Origin: Gaertneriomyces semiglobifer
Lineage: Eukaryota > Chytridiomycota > Chytridiomycetes > Spizellomycetales > Spizellomycetaceae
DNA: 64,000 nucleotides
Assembly: GCA_025558075.1 (NCBI GenBank)
Contig: JAHLKF010000003.1
Span: forward strand, 992,001 to 1,056,000
Direction: 5' to 3'
Both the position numbers and the translations under genes were made by a program. The notes under the pieces were generated by a model. That model did not search any database. It was not told the origin of the DNA and saw only the letters and a program-made list of their open reading frames with translations. Below are positions 22,708-33,583 of this stretch, in pieces (within the stretch, counting starts at the first letter, position 1; the number at the start of each line of letters is the position of its first letter).

Positions 22708-24573
22708 ATGATGCAGTTAGTTGCTGAGTGTAAGAACGTCTCTGTCAAGGTCAGTCCAAACGCCGACCAACATGAGGATTCCTGGCCACGACTGTCCCAT
22801 AAAGGTCTACAGGGGAGTCTCCAATTTTTCAACAAGAAAAAAATTGGTATTCTGAAAGGATACAACTTTAAAAGTATCCTAATACAGGATTGGTTCACCT
22901 CACTCACCAACTGCCAAATAGTTTACAAGGGTTACAACGTTAGTAAGACGGTTAAGATGGCATGGCTTGCGGCCATGGAAGATGCGATAAAAGCAGTTGA
23001 AAACGGGGATTGCAGCGGTTTGCTCGTTTTAATACAGCACTCTTTTCATTACAGTCTCAATGCTGATGGGACATCCATTAACACAACGACACCGTTTTAC
23101 CGCTTCCTCCAAACGGAATTAACATGCCAGAATAAAATTGTCGAACGGTATTTGGAAATCCTTCTGACGTTCTATCTACGCTATGGACCAGGCTGGGTCG
23201 AAACAGATTTCTCTGCCATGGGAACAGCAACAGGGATAGCGGACGAATCTACTCAATCTACTGGATCTGGCAATGGTCCCGAAAACCAGGAAGAAGCGGC
23301 AAGGATTAAGAGGATAAAGGAATCAACCGTTTTAACGCATGATTGGTCCAAATCTTTGGAATTTTATCAATCCGGCAGTCGGTCTCGCTCAGAAGGCCTA
23401 ATCACGCAGCTTAATTTTGCCCTGAACTGCTTTCCTACCGAACAGGTAGGTCTTACCAATAACAAGACGCCTCGTAAGTGCCCGAAAATGTTCGGCTTGG
23501 GAGTGGTGGACAATCCCGGCGTTTTGAGGACTTACTATTTGGCGGTTTCTGGTCAAGCTTTTCTAGCTGAGAACGACCCTCAGAAGGATGGCCGCGGGGG
23601 GAATGCTTTGGCAAAGCTTGCTCACGACATTTTGAACCAGTGGCGTGATCGCATAGTGGCGGCGTGGAAGATTGCCGGGGAAACGTCCAAAATTCATGTC
23701 AAAGTTCTGCTGCCAGATTATGTTTTCGAAGGTCGATTAACGTTGGACGCTTTTGGAGGGTTTCAACGAGCCTTGTTCGACGTCTTGATGGATCTAAAAT
23801 CCGCCAAGGAAGAGATTTCCAAGCTCCAACAGTCTTTCTTTGTCATCGCTAAAGAACGAATAGAAGGCTTAAGCAACATTTGCATCGAGAAGGTGTGGCG
23901 AGAAGAGAAATGAAAGCACTATTACAAAGATTTGGATGTTGCCAGGACACTCGAGAAATTAAAGCAAGTTGTTCAGGACTGCGACATCAAACCTTTGTCA
24001 CCAGTCGAAAGAGAGGTATTCTTCTTGTTGATGTCGCAGTTGCCTTCGCCTCACTTGTGTGTGGAAGCCCAGCTTGCGCCGGCAACGAACCAGTCGCCTG
24101 AGCACTTCGTTGCGTTTACACCATTTGCTGCCCGACTCAATGCAAATAGACATCACGAAACAGAGAGTGAAGAACAGAAGAAGTTGCAGCTGATCATACC
24201 CGAATGCAAGCCCTGTCGTGAACGTTGCCTCTTGAACTGCCCTGTGCATTTTCTCATGGCGGAACTCAAGCATGGACTTTTTCCTAACCTGCGGTTGGAG
24301 ATCTGGAACAAGCGGGCGTTAAGCCGGTTCACGATCGAGGACGAGAAAGACCCAAATCACACCTGTTATCAAATTCGGTGTCTTTTTAAGCTCGTGATGA
24401 TTCTTGTCAAAGAAGATTTCTTACCGATGTATATCCCATTCTGGTACAAGATTTGCGACGGCGAATTCGACGAAGACTTGCCATCGATATTTATTATCAC
24501 TGAGGAGAAAGGCAATCAAGGTGTAGCGTTTGATGTTTTCAAGGCAATTGAGCTTTTTGAGAAGGCTATGTAA
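22708..24573 (+). pseudogene. Unrecognised 621-codon frame broken by one in-frame TGA
   Basis: From ATG 22708 the frame is open to 23910, meets TGA at 23911-23913, and continues in the same frame to the stop ending at 24573. The second part reads KHYYKDLDVARTLEKLKQVV directly after the stop, so no shift is needed to join the halves. The first half (401 residues) contains a Gly/Ser/Glu-rich linker near residue 175. A helical segment just before the TGA (LMDLKSAKEEISKLQQ) suggests a coiled coil running across it. The second half (about 220 residues) has a cysteine cluster, CKPCRERCLLNC. I recognise no family. It may be a young pseudogene, a readthrough gene or a sequencing error. A diverged copy of its 3' end lies at 26150-26290. 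Confidence 0.65.
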
Positions 24574-25351
24574 CCAGAGCTAGCCAGGTGTCTTGCCTCC
24601 TAAACACGATGGTCTATAAACAGCAGGGAATGAAGAGGGGAACTTGGAGCTGTTCAAGTAGGCATCAGACAAAGTGCGTACTCGCAACAGATACACTCCA
24701 TCCCGTATTCTGAACTCTCGTGAATGCATGTCTCAGCAGCCCGATGATGTTGATAGCCAACGGTTCGCGGACTAACGCGCCGGCCATCCCCATCCGCTAG
24801 GGAGTCCTCCGGGCCCCAACGCACCAATGAGGAACTTCGCGAAGACCTCCCTCCATGCACTCAACCCTCAGCTTGCACCCCAAGAAGTGGAATTTGAGAT
24901 CACTACGACCCCTCGTCGTTGCCGCTCTGCCACTCCTCGCGGGCAACGTCCTCCCAAATGACACGCTACTATGTTCAATCAGGCAGCGACTGATAAGTTC
25001 GTTCGCAAGGCAAGCATAGCAACAATAACGGCTACCGCTACTACGGAAGGACAGTTCCAGTGTGCAGAACGACTTTTGAGTTGTATTTTTTTACTAATAA
25101 AAATCATTTCAAAATGCGCCGGCAACGCCGCCTTATTTTACTTAATAAAAATCATCTCAAAAAGTCACCAGGAACACCCCAAAATCGAAATATTCGAAAA
25201 TTCGAAAATCCAAACAACAAAAAAAACAGAGATGTAGATTGACTTGAATATCAGTCTTTGCCCAGCTTGGACGGTAAGAGCAGAGTGGAAAAGGTAGCTA
25301 GAGCCATTGGACGTCACCTGTAACTTTCACGATTATAGTCTCATCACAAAT
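24574..25351. other. Spacer with a short AT-rich direct repeat
   Basis: There is no supported gene. A direct repeat around TAATAAAAATCAT-TCAAAA occurs near 25095 and 25145. The rest is unremarkable. Confidence 0.4.
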
Positions 25352-25762
25352 ATGAACGGTGACCACTCGGGATCAGCACTCCAGCCTCGGCCAGAGATGA
25401 ACGACTCCCAAGCCATCATGTCCCAATTTGGAAGGGAACTACAGCACCGTCTTATGCAAGATCTTGGAAAGATTGTGAGGTTGCACAGGGGGTTCACCCA
25501 AAGCCGCGGATTCGTGCATGGAGGACATTTACGCAGCGCCCTTTTGACTGCTTTTTCTACGAAACACCCAGCACAGCTGGCGCTTGAAGACCTTCCGTTT
25601 CGCCAACTCTATCGCAGCAGTGGTGAAATGACTGTGCATTGGGATGGAATGTTCAGGTGGCACCACACACTTCCTTCTTTGGTAGTTTTACAATCAACAT
25701 CGAGTGTGCGCGCAGACTTTTTTTCTTGCTCAAAAACGGCCGGTGCACCCAACCTTCGCTAG
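25352..25762 (+). CDS. Hypothetical frame of 136 residues, possibly a decayed gene
   Basis: ATG 25352 opens a frame with a protein-like, charged composition (FGRELQHRLMQDLGKIVRLH, then GFTQSRGFVHGGHLRSALL). It ends at 25762 inside the duplicated block that starts at 25743. The next frame downstream (25639-25824) carries protein-like sequence too (FFGSFTINIECARRLFFLL), so an intron or a frameshift near 25660 may have broken a longer gene. I recognise no family. Confidence 0.35.
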   Translation: MNGDHSGSALQPRPEMNDSQAIMSQFGRELQHRLMQDLGKIVRLHRGFTQSRGFVHGGHLRSALLTAFSTKHPAQLALEDLPFRQLYRSSGEMTVHWDGMFRWHHTLPSLVVLQSTSSVRADFFSCSKTAGAPNLR

Positions 25763-26144
25763 AAAATAGAAGAAACATTGCATTTAATGTGGGAGGCCAT
25801 AGAGTCGACGTCAAAACCGCTTGAAGAGCGGCGCGCTGAATCTTTGACCAAAGTGACGCAAGATGCACACCTCTCCCTCATGATGCCAGACCGCCTAGTC
25901 GTAGTACTTGGCTGTGATAGTGCACCTGCACATCTTGAAGAGGCACTAGCAGATATCTGTGCTACTTTTACCGGACGCTTGGCGAGTTTGGAAGTGATGG
26001 CCGTGTCACCCGGAGGACGATTTTTCGACATGCGTATAACCTCGTAGAAGCCTTTTCGATTCATACGTTAAACAAATACGACCCGTCTGCCTCATTGTAC
26101 TAAGTTAGAATAGGCGGACACGAGCTTGCTCATAAACAGATGCA
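25743..26144 (+). repeat. Duplicated block, copy A, with a degenerate frame
   Basis: This block matches 26589-27015 over about 400 bp, from GTGCACCCAACCTT to ATAAACAGATGCA. It contains an open stretch (25778-26047) reading ATGTGGGAGGCC and then RLVVVLGCDSAPAHLEEALA and LASLEVMAVSPGGRFF. The equivalent in copy B is HLVVVLGFDIEPVNFGG and DLEVMVVAPQCRF. The protein-level similarity suggests both derive from one coding exon that has decayed. Confidence 0.7.
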
Positions 26145-26149
26145 CTCTT

Positions 26150-26290
26150 AAGTGTCCTTTTGAGCTCGTGATTCTTGTGAAGAAAGACTTCTTACCGATG
26201 TATTTCCCATTCTGGTACAGGATTTGCGACGGCCAATATGACAAAGACTCGCCATCGATATTGACTATCACGAAGGTCTTTTGGGTATAT
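26150..26290 (+). pseudogene. Fragment homologous to the 3' end of the frame at 22708-24573
   Basis: The translation LVILVKKDFLPMYFPFWYRI and CDGQYDKDSPSILTIT closely matches LVMILVKEDFLPMYIPFWYK and CDGEFDEDLPSIFIIT in the upstream gene. The fragment covers only about 45 residues and lacks both upstream and downstream parts. It follows block A directly, so it is a partial copy left by duplication. Confidence 0.75.
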
Positions 26291-26588
26291 CGCGAATGTC
26301 AAGGAGTAAGTAGCCTGTCAAAACTTATCACGAATTATGCATACATAAAATACAGGCACCCTCGCCGGCCCAACTAATACAAAAGTCATGGGATGCCATC
26401 TACAGTCCATCGCTTTGTCGTCACACCAGCTAGCTCTGGTCAACATCAATCCGATTTGCTCCCAACCGACCTCCCATCCGACCGATTTACCCAAAAGACC
26501 TTCGTTCATCTTGGATCGAAATGAAGTCAGGTCTCATGTCACCTATGGCCTGCATAATTTACCAGTTGATTTATGAATGCTTCGCCAG

Positions 26589-27015
26589 TGCACCCAACCT
26601 TTGCACGAAGATAAAACAAACATTCGACTTGATGTCGGAAGCCGTGAAGTGGGAGAATAGAGAGCGACTCGCTGAATCATGGGTGATGCACTGATTCAGC
26701 GCGCCGCTCTCTAGGCGTCATCTCGCCCGAATGAGGTCAAACCATCTAGTCGTAGTACTTGGTTTTGATATTGAACCTGTAAACTTTGGAGGAACACTAC
26801 GAAATATACGTGATTATTTTACTGGCCAAAAGGTGGATTTGGAAGTGATGGTCGTGGCGCCTCAATGTCGATTTGTCGAACTGGATAATAGTTCGTAAAG
26901 GACTTTTTAATTCATATTTGTCATGTTTCAATTCATATTTTAAATAATCAACCAGTCTGCCTCATTGTACTTATGTTAGAATAGGCGGACATAAGCTCGT
27001 TTATAAACAGATGCA
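26589..27015 (+). repeat. Duplicated block, copy B, with stops
   Basis: This is the second copy of the block at 25743-26144. It keeps the coding-like segment (TFDLMSEAVKWENRERLAES, stop, then HLVVVLGFDIEP) but is interrupted by a TGA near 26695. The last 60 bases, including AATAGGCGGACA, are nearly identical in the two copies, so that end is better preserved than the middle. Confidence 0.7.
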
Positions 27016-27097
27016 TTTTCATTCATTGGTTGCATCTCATTGCATAATTTACCATGACACAACTTTTTCTCAGGTCTTCATAAACAACTTAACACCA

Positions 27098-30000
27098 TTA
27101 CCACCGCCTCATCGGTTTCCACTCTTTCCCAAGCCTCGTCTTTGCATCCCAAAACTCTTTCACTTTCCCTTCCGCATTTACCAATCCTTCCGCTGGCTCC
27201 CACGTATCAAATTTCGGGCCATACCCCAACCACTGCACCAAATATTCCCTCGTATGCCACTTGAGGGTTTTTGCAACCGTTTCCGGAGAATTCGCTTTCT
27301 CACGCACATCCAAAATCCGTTCAACGTCGAACTCGCTGCCGGGCGACTCGACTTCTCGCTGTTCCACTGGACCACTCGTCGAGTCCCGCTTTCTTGGAGG
27401 AGACCTTCCCTTCTTTGTGAATTGCCCGCCTCTGGCCTTCTTGCTGGGACGATGCTTGAAGCTGATATCATTGCGGGGCTTCAATTGGCTGATATTGGTT
27501 GTCGTGCTCGCCCAATGAACCTTAAGCTTGCGTCGCTTCGTACGCAAGTGCTCTCTCAAAGGCGTGGTGTCCTCGGGACTCGCAGATTTTGGCAGCTTGT
27601 TGCCCTGGTTCAAAGTTGGCAGTGAACGGAGCGGTATCCACTTTGTCGGATCCTCTACCGAACTGGATCCCATGTTCCCCTGCTGCTTACCCGGTTGGGC
27701 GACAGCTGGACATGTCGCACTGGCATTCGCTCCATTACTCACTTCCACTGCACGCGCTACGATGGCTGGGCGCTCGGGGGATGATCCGCTGCTGATGCTC
27801 ATGTCGGATCCACTGGTCGTCATCGATGCCACGCTTGTCGGCTTACCAGAGCACGTAGCAACAAGCGGCGTTTCAAAGGTAGCAGAATGGCCAGATATCT
27901 TGATGGGACTCGTCGCATCATCCTCTATCGTGAAACGCAAGGCGGCAAGAATTTCCTCAGACGTATCCGGCGTAGCACTGGGAATTCTGTCGCGTGCGCC
28001 GCGAGAGGACTGGACAATCTCAGTAGGACGCAGTGAAACTTCCAGTCTTGGCTCCGTGGGCCTGCTCTTGTTGGATGGACCAGGTGTGGACGCTGATTTT
28101 GCTGGGCTAGGTCCAATTTTCGACTTCTTGGGCATTGGAGGCCCATCCGGAAGCGGGCGTTTAGTGGGCCTCTCGCGGATTGCTATCGAACTAGCGTTGT
28201 TCGACGGCTTAACGGAGCTGGCTGGGCGTTTAGTGCCTTTGGCTGGCGGAGTAACTGGTTGAACAGGACCTTTTCTAGTTACCACTGAAGCGTTCGGCAG
28301 GGGTGCGCTGGTGCTTCTCCTCAGTACTGGTTTTACTGCGGGTTTGCTCGTTTTCGGGGCTGTCGAGGCACTTCCTGAAGACGCCGACACGGACACGGAA
28401 GCGACCACAGTGGCAGGCAGATTCTTGTTTCTCATTGCCTTGTTCTTTGCCAATCGTTCCAGTCTCTTGCTGACATTCGCAGTTTCAGTAACCACCTCCT
28501 TGCTCCCTGTAGCCTTCTCCCCGCTCCCTCTCCGGACTGCCAGTGACTCATTTGTCACCTTTTCCTTGTTCGACTGTTCCACTGCGTTCGCCCTTTTTTC
28601 CGGTGAGGGAACTACCACAGGTTTACTAGTCAAAGTCGCAAGCTTTGGCCACGAGCCCGTAGTACGTTTTCCAGTCTGCAGCGCGCGCGCTCCCTTACTC
28701 ACCGACGGCGCCGGGTCAGAACGACTAACCGGCATCACACGCCTGTCAGGGCTCGGCGTCGCAGTTTGTGTGGGCAGCGCCATAGCAATTTCCTCTGCTG
28801 AATAGCCAATCAATTGGTTCAACAGTCCGTCATCCGGATCCGCAAGTTTGCGCTTACCATGGAGCCTGCGATCACACTTCTGCCGGAGGTCCTTAAGCGC
28901 TTTCTCAAGCTGAGCTCGCGATTCACAATCTTCCTTCGACAGCCGCGCCCCTTTCTCGATTCGCACACCATCGGCGCTGATACTCCTACTCGCAACGGGT
29001 CGCTGTGCATAAGTTGAAATCGGGCGAAAGTCAGGCACACGACCTTCTTCTAGCACTTGTTCCTCAGAAGCGCTGCGCGATAGAGTTAATCGTTCGTCTT
29101 GATCGCAGATATTCGTCACACTCGTCTGCTCCTGCGAGCGCGTCGGTGGCACCGCCAACGGTCGAAAAACGTCCTTTAACACTGGTTCTGACCTCCTCTC
29201 GCTATCCTGCGATGCAACATCCCAACTGTCTGCCCGCACGCAGGTATATCCCTCGACTAACGGCAAATCCGCCCAAATCCGATAGAACTCAATCAAGGGA
29301 TCCTTATTCCTTGAGTCCTGTGCACATTTACCCGCATCTTGTAGTTTCTGCAGCGCCTCCTGGAGACTGCTCGGTTGCGCATCGGCGACGGCCTGATCAA
29401 CAGAACCCCCAGTTGGTAGCGGTGTCTTCGTGGATGACACCTCGGATGTGGCGCCAGCTGCCGTTACTGCAGGCACTTCGATAGCATTTGTTGACCCATC
29501 ACCAATTTCAAGTTGGCGGTTATTGGGAGCACCGGTTGAAACGATCGTGCGAACCTCCTCAGGCTGCGCCAAGTGCGCAAATGTTTTCTCAGCGTTGGGA
29601 CCATTGGTGACTGCGGATGAATCTATGTCCATTGTCAGATCAATTACGTCGAGGGTACGCACAGGCATCTTTGATGGAGGTGCCCGAGCGCCGTCTTGTT
29701 TGGGTTTTGACTGCAATGTCTTTGCTGATCTCGTTGCAGTCCCATCCTGAACCAATGGTGGATTATCCGTGCGAGACCCTACAGAAGCACTTAAAGAAGG
29801 CTGGATATTTGAGGCTAGAGTGCTTGACAAGGTCTCCATAACCTTCCCCGAATCCATTTCTGTCTCAACCATGCGTTTCTTGGTGGCATTCTGTGTAGCT
29901 GCCGATGAGGCAGTTAGCAAACCCACGTTGTCCACATTCTGTTCCATAAGCCGCTTGCATCCCACTAACGGTGCCTGGCTAGCGGGCGGTTGCGTCGCTC

Positions 30001-31580
30001 GCTCTGCGTTGCTGGTCAACGCAACCGTCCAGGCGCTACTCCATGGCGGTGGCGGTTTGACAGCACTACCAGGGATGGGTTGATATCTCCGCAACGGACG
30101 CGATGCTGATGCAACGTTGGCTGCTCCAGGAGTTGCCCCTAGCACAGGTGTCTTGGCGGTCGGGTTGGCGGCTACAGTCGTCGCTATGCTCGATGGTCCC
30201 TCCACGCTTCGTGGTGCATGGACGGTAGAGTTCGGAATACTACTTGCAACAGTCACGGTACGTGTAACTGACGCATCACGCCCCAAGCTTGTGTTCACGG
30301 ACGGTGCTACGGACGACTGGGCAGCCTCATGCGGCGACGCAGGTGTGATTGGCGGTGTAACCGATGACTCTCCGGTTCTTCGTATGCCTAATACTTAGAT
30401 GTCAGTCGGTCGCTTGCCTCAAGTACAATTTCCAGTGAAAGCTCACCGTTGCGTTCCCATCCTGGATGCTGTTGGTTCAGATGGTGGATCAATCCGTACA
30501 TCGATGACTCCAAACTCATCATCAGACCACATAGGTCACATCTCACTCCGTTAGTTGATGTACTCAATGGAAGCGCATGAGTTGGCTGTGCGGCAGCCGT
30601 CGATGGCCTGAGGGTTGGGGTACTAGTCCGCGGGCGTACCCCACTCTGAGCATGTGCATGTTGAATAGGGGCGATGTTCGCAGCGATACCAGCCGGAGGT
30701 CGTCCTACCGAACGTGCCATTCTTGGACGCAAAGGCGCATCGGCTATGCTCTAAGGGGAATTCAAAAGTCAGTGTGTGTCGCAAACCGATTTGTCAAGCA
30801 CCCAAACACGTTACTTACGGAACTTCTGTGTACGTTATTCGCAGTAGCCTTCGGGATAAAAGCGTCAAGGTCATTAATACTGGGCGATGAAGAATCTATC
30901 CTTTGAATCTGCTTCGGCCACATGTGTAGACCGTCAGTAACGGCGGCAGTGGATGCGGTCGGTAAACTGGCGTAAAAACCCGCAACGGCGGCAGCATCCG
31001 GCGACGACGGTAATCCACCAGTCGGTTGGGCTACTGAAGTCACCATCATGCGCTGCAACGGATGCGTGCTATTTGAGGGGTTTACTGGCTGGCAACTTGC
31101 ACCGGGCCAACCCATAGGAGGACTGAATTGTGAGGTTGGTACCGGAGGCCGATTGTAGCCCGCATCAAGCCGTACAGACGGTTGGCTTTGATACTCACCA
31201 GCCAGAGTGAGCCATGCCAACCGCGTAGCCGCATCCAAGCTACCCGCGGCCCGCATCATATGTTCCGGAGTAAAATTCCCATGGGTAGGTGGTATGCTAC
31301 CGCCAATGCTCGCGGGGTGTGGAACCGCAAAAGGCATGATGTAGTTCGGCATGGGAATAGTGCTGTTTCCTCCGAAGACAAATCTAGGGTCGTTTGGTAT
31401 CACCGGGAAGCGTGGGATACCTCTGTCATGGTAAGATGGAAACGTTGGCGCGACGCTTTCAGACGTGAGATGCTGGGGAACGCTTGCTCGGTAATGAGTT
31501 GGGCGGCCAATACCCTGCGCCGGGTTGATAGGTAATGTTTCATTGCGTCGGTACTGCGGGTTGTGTGTGTTTCGGTCCAT
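27098..31580 (-). CDS. Large chromodomain protein with a single N-terminal zinc finger
   Basis: Three exons close in phase: 30819-31580, 30447-30750 and 27098-30387, giving 1451 residues. Exon 1 is Pro/Ser-rich and disordered. Exon 2 encodes a C2H2-like finger (CDLCGLMM, then GLIHHLNQQH) around residues 320-345. Exon 3 is a very long disordered region rich in Ser, Thr, Pro, Lys and Ala. It ends in a chromodomain of about 60 residues (FDVERILDVREK, REYLVQWLGYGPKFDTWEP). In the chromodomain the Y/W/W cage positions appear as Val-Glu-Arg-Ile near the start and W, W at YLVQWLGY and DTWEP, so methyl-lysine reading is plausible. No integrase or reverse transcriptase lies nearby, so it is not an intact retroelement. 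A role in chromatin is inferred. Confidence 0.88.
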
Positions 31581-32527
31581 CTGGGAAAATATTGTGCTCT
31601 ATGTCCCAAAAATTCCCACAGGTCAATCAAGGGGGAGAGCGACGCCCGGCAGCTTAAATATCAGCCATGGGGGAACGCCGGAAGCAGCTCGAGCATAGAC
31701 GGACTCCTTTGACCACCTGAATGGGTATCTTTTTTAAGTCTTGCCAGTTCAAGGAAGGGATATCGTTCAGGTTGACAGCTGAACGGCCAAGTTGCAAGCT
31801 GTCAAAGCGCGTTTTTTGCAGCTTTTAATTTTCCCCAGGGTCTTTTAATGGATTGCGGCAACGCCCATTTTAGATTGTAGGACCGCCGATGACAGGCTTC
31901 ATGGAGCAGCACTCGGTAGAACACCATCGCTGCATGATTTGTTACTTCTCCTCCATGGTCGGAATGCAGCTGCCGTTCTGCCCAGCTAATGAGAGGAGGT
32001 AGAAGAGCCGAGTCGAGTCATACCCACTATCGCTCGCCTATCCAAACGAGCCATTTTCCAAGGAAAGTATTCTTTCCATTCCGCTCCTGTAATATGGAGC
32101 TCACGTCTCCTTCGCCGGTCTACATTCCTTCCATTTCTGAACGCTCCCTCACCATCAAAAGTAATTCAGACCACTCGCATGCCTTGAATGCTCCCCATAG
32201 GTTGTAACCTAGAAGATCAAAAGGATCAGATTGCTTGGCCCGACCACTTCTTGCTTGGTGGCCACTGCATGCATATGTACAGCAGTCTGCCTATGCAATC
32301 CATATCCACTAATTGCTGTCCAAAGGCCTTGTCTTTAAACAAAGTCCGCCGTGTATCAGTAGTTTCTCTAGTTGCTTACATAACGCGGTGTTAGGGCTTG
32401 TTCGCTTTCTTCGTGAACATGGCAGTCTAACCACAACAAGGCCATCTGCTTTCAGGTCCAGAACCAACGCATAAAGAATACTCCATCTCATCGTAGACGG
32501 GGTCCTTTAAACTGAAAAACCTCCAAA
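31581..32527. other. Shared upstream region of the chromodomain and eL43 genes
   Basis: This 947-base region separates two divergent genes. Short frames are without motifs. The last bases before ATG 32528 are AAACCTCCAAAATG, a normal fungal leader. Confidence 0.45.
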
Positions 32528-33313
32528 ATGGCCGTACGTATCTCCTATCTCTCCATTGTTCATTTATGCTCCTCTCGGCTAACGTGATATCGCTTTGATT
32601 TGTTCACAGAAACGTACAAAGAAGGTTGGCGTGACCGGTAAATACGGTACCCGTTACGGTGCTTCCCTGCGTAAACAGGTCAAGAAGATGGAGATTACCC
32701 AGCACGCAAAGTACACCTGTACTTTCTGCGGAAAGGTTGGTATAACTATTGCGTCATTTGCACCCACAGCTGTACCAGTGCGAATTGTAGAAAAGGACGA
32801 TTGTGACTGAGGAACTTAGGTGACACGCCAAGAGCAGGTGTGCTCAGGAGGATGTGAAGGAGGAACGACGAGTTGGTGGAGTTATACGAACTTGACGCAG
32901 GAGTGATTTGGACGAGAATGGATCCAGAAGGATGGAGAATGATTTTTGAGACAACTGTCAGGCCTTATGCAAACGAGAAACAACCTTTCACTACTACATG
33001 AGCGACCGCACCCTATTCTCTATGCCCTCGCTCTCTGTGGAAGACCTTCCAAACCACTTTCAACCGAGAACTTTCCAACTCACCATATCGGATTTGTTAG
33101 GACGCCGTCCGCCGCCAAGCAGTCGGTATCTGGAAGTGCCGCGGATGCCAGAAGCAGCTCGCAGGCGGTGCCTGGACAGTTGGTACCACTGCTGCCGCTA
33201 CTATCCGGTCCACCATTCGTCGTCGTAAGTAAATTTACGCATTATCACTAACCGCACACGCTGATCATTGAACATGTTTTACTGTTTTAGTTCGCGAGTT
33301 GACTGAGGCTTAA
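32528..33313 (+). CDS. RPL43: 60S ribosomal protein eL43 (L37a)
   Basis: This is a zinc-binding protein of the large ribosomal subunit. Four exons close in phase: 32528-32533 (only ATG GCC), 32610-32735, 33101-33224 and 33291-33313, giving 92 residues, exactly the family length. The sequence includes [20 protein letters not shown], the zinc ligands CTFC and CRGC, and [16 protein letters not shown]. It ends IRRLRELTEA. The start exon of two codons is typical of ribosomal protein genes. The second intron (365 nt, GTTGGT donor) is far longer than others in the window. Confidence 0.97.
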
Positions 33314-33583
33314 GCGTGGGATAGGAGTGGCGATGGATCTGTACAATTTCGTTAAATAGATGTTGTACACCCAAGCACGCATTGTTTGATCTCGGCTACG
33401 TGTGTGTGTTATTTCTTGGTACAAACTAAGGAGCGTGCACGTTGGTTTCAGGAGAGTTTTATGGAAACCGGAAAAGTGAAAATGCCATCACATTGAAACA
33501 ACGTGCATCTATAGACTATCTGTGTGCAGGGAAAATACCGTAACAGCTCCTCATGCCAGTCATCAGCCAAAAACCAGCCGATC

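Noticed and set aside
23911..23913. TGA read as selenocysteine
   Set aside because: The flanking sequence (WREEK-stop-KHYYK) is not a redox context, and I saw no SECIS-like hairpin downstream.
20609..27015. Autonomous transposon
   Set aside because: No transposase, reverse transcriptase or integrase motif was found in any frame, and no clear terminal repeats with target duplications.
27098..27300. Chromodomain as the end of a Ty3-type integrase
   Set aside because: The upstream protein has no integrase core or zinc HHCC motif; the exon continues as a disordered region joined to a separate zinc finger.
27528..28262. 244-codon plus-strand frame
   Set aside because: It is antisense to the Ser/Pro-rich third exon of the chromodomain gene.
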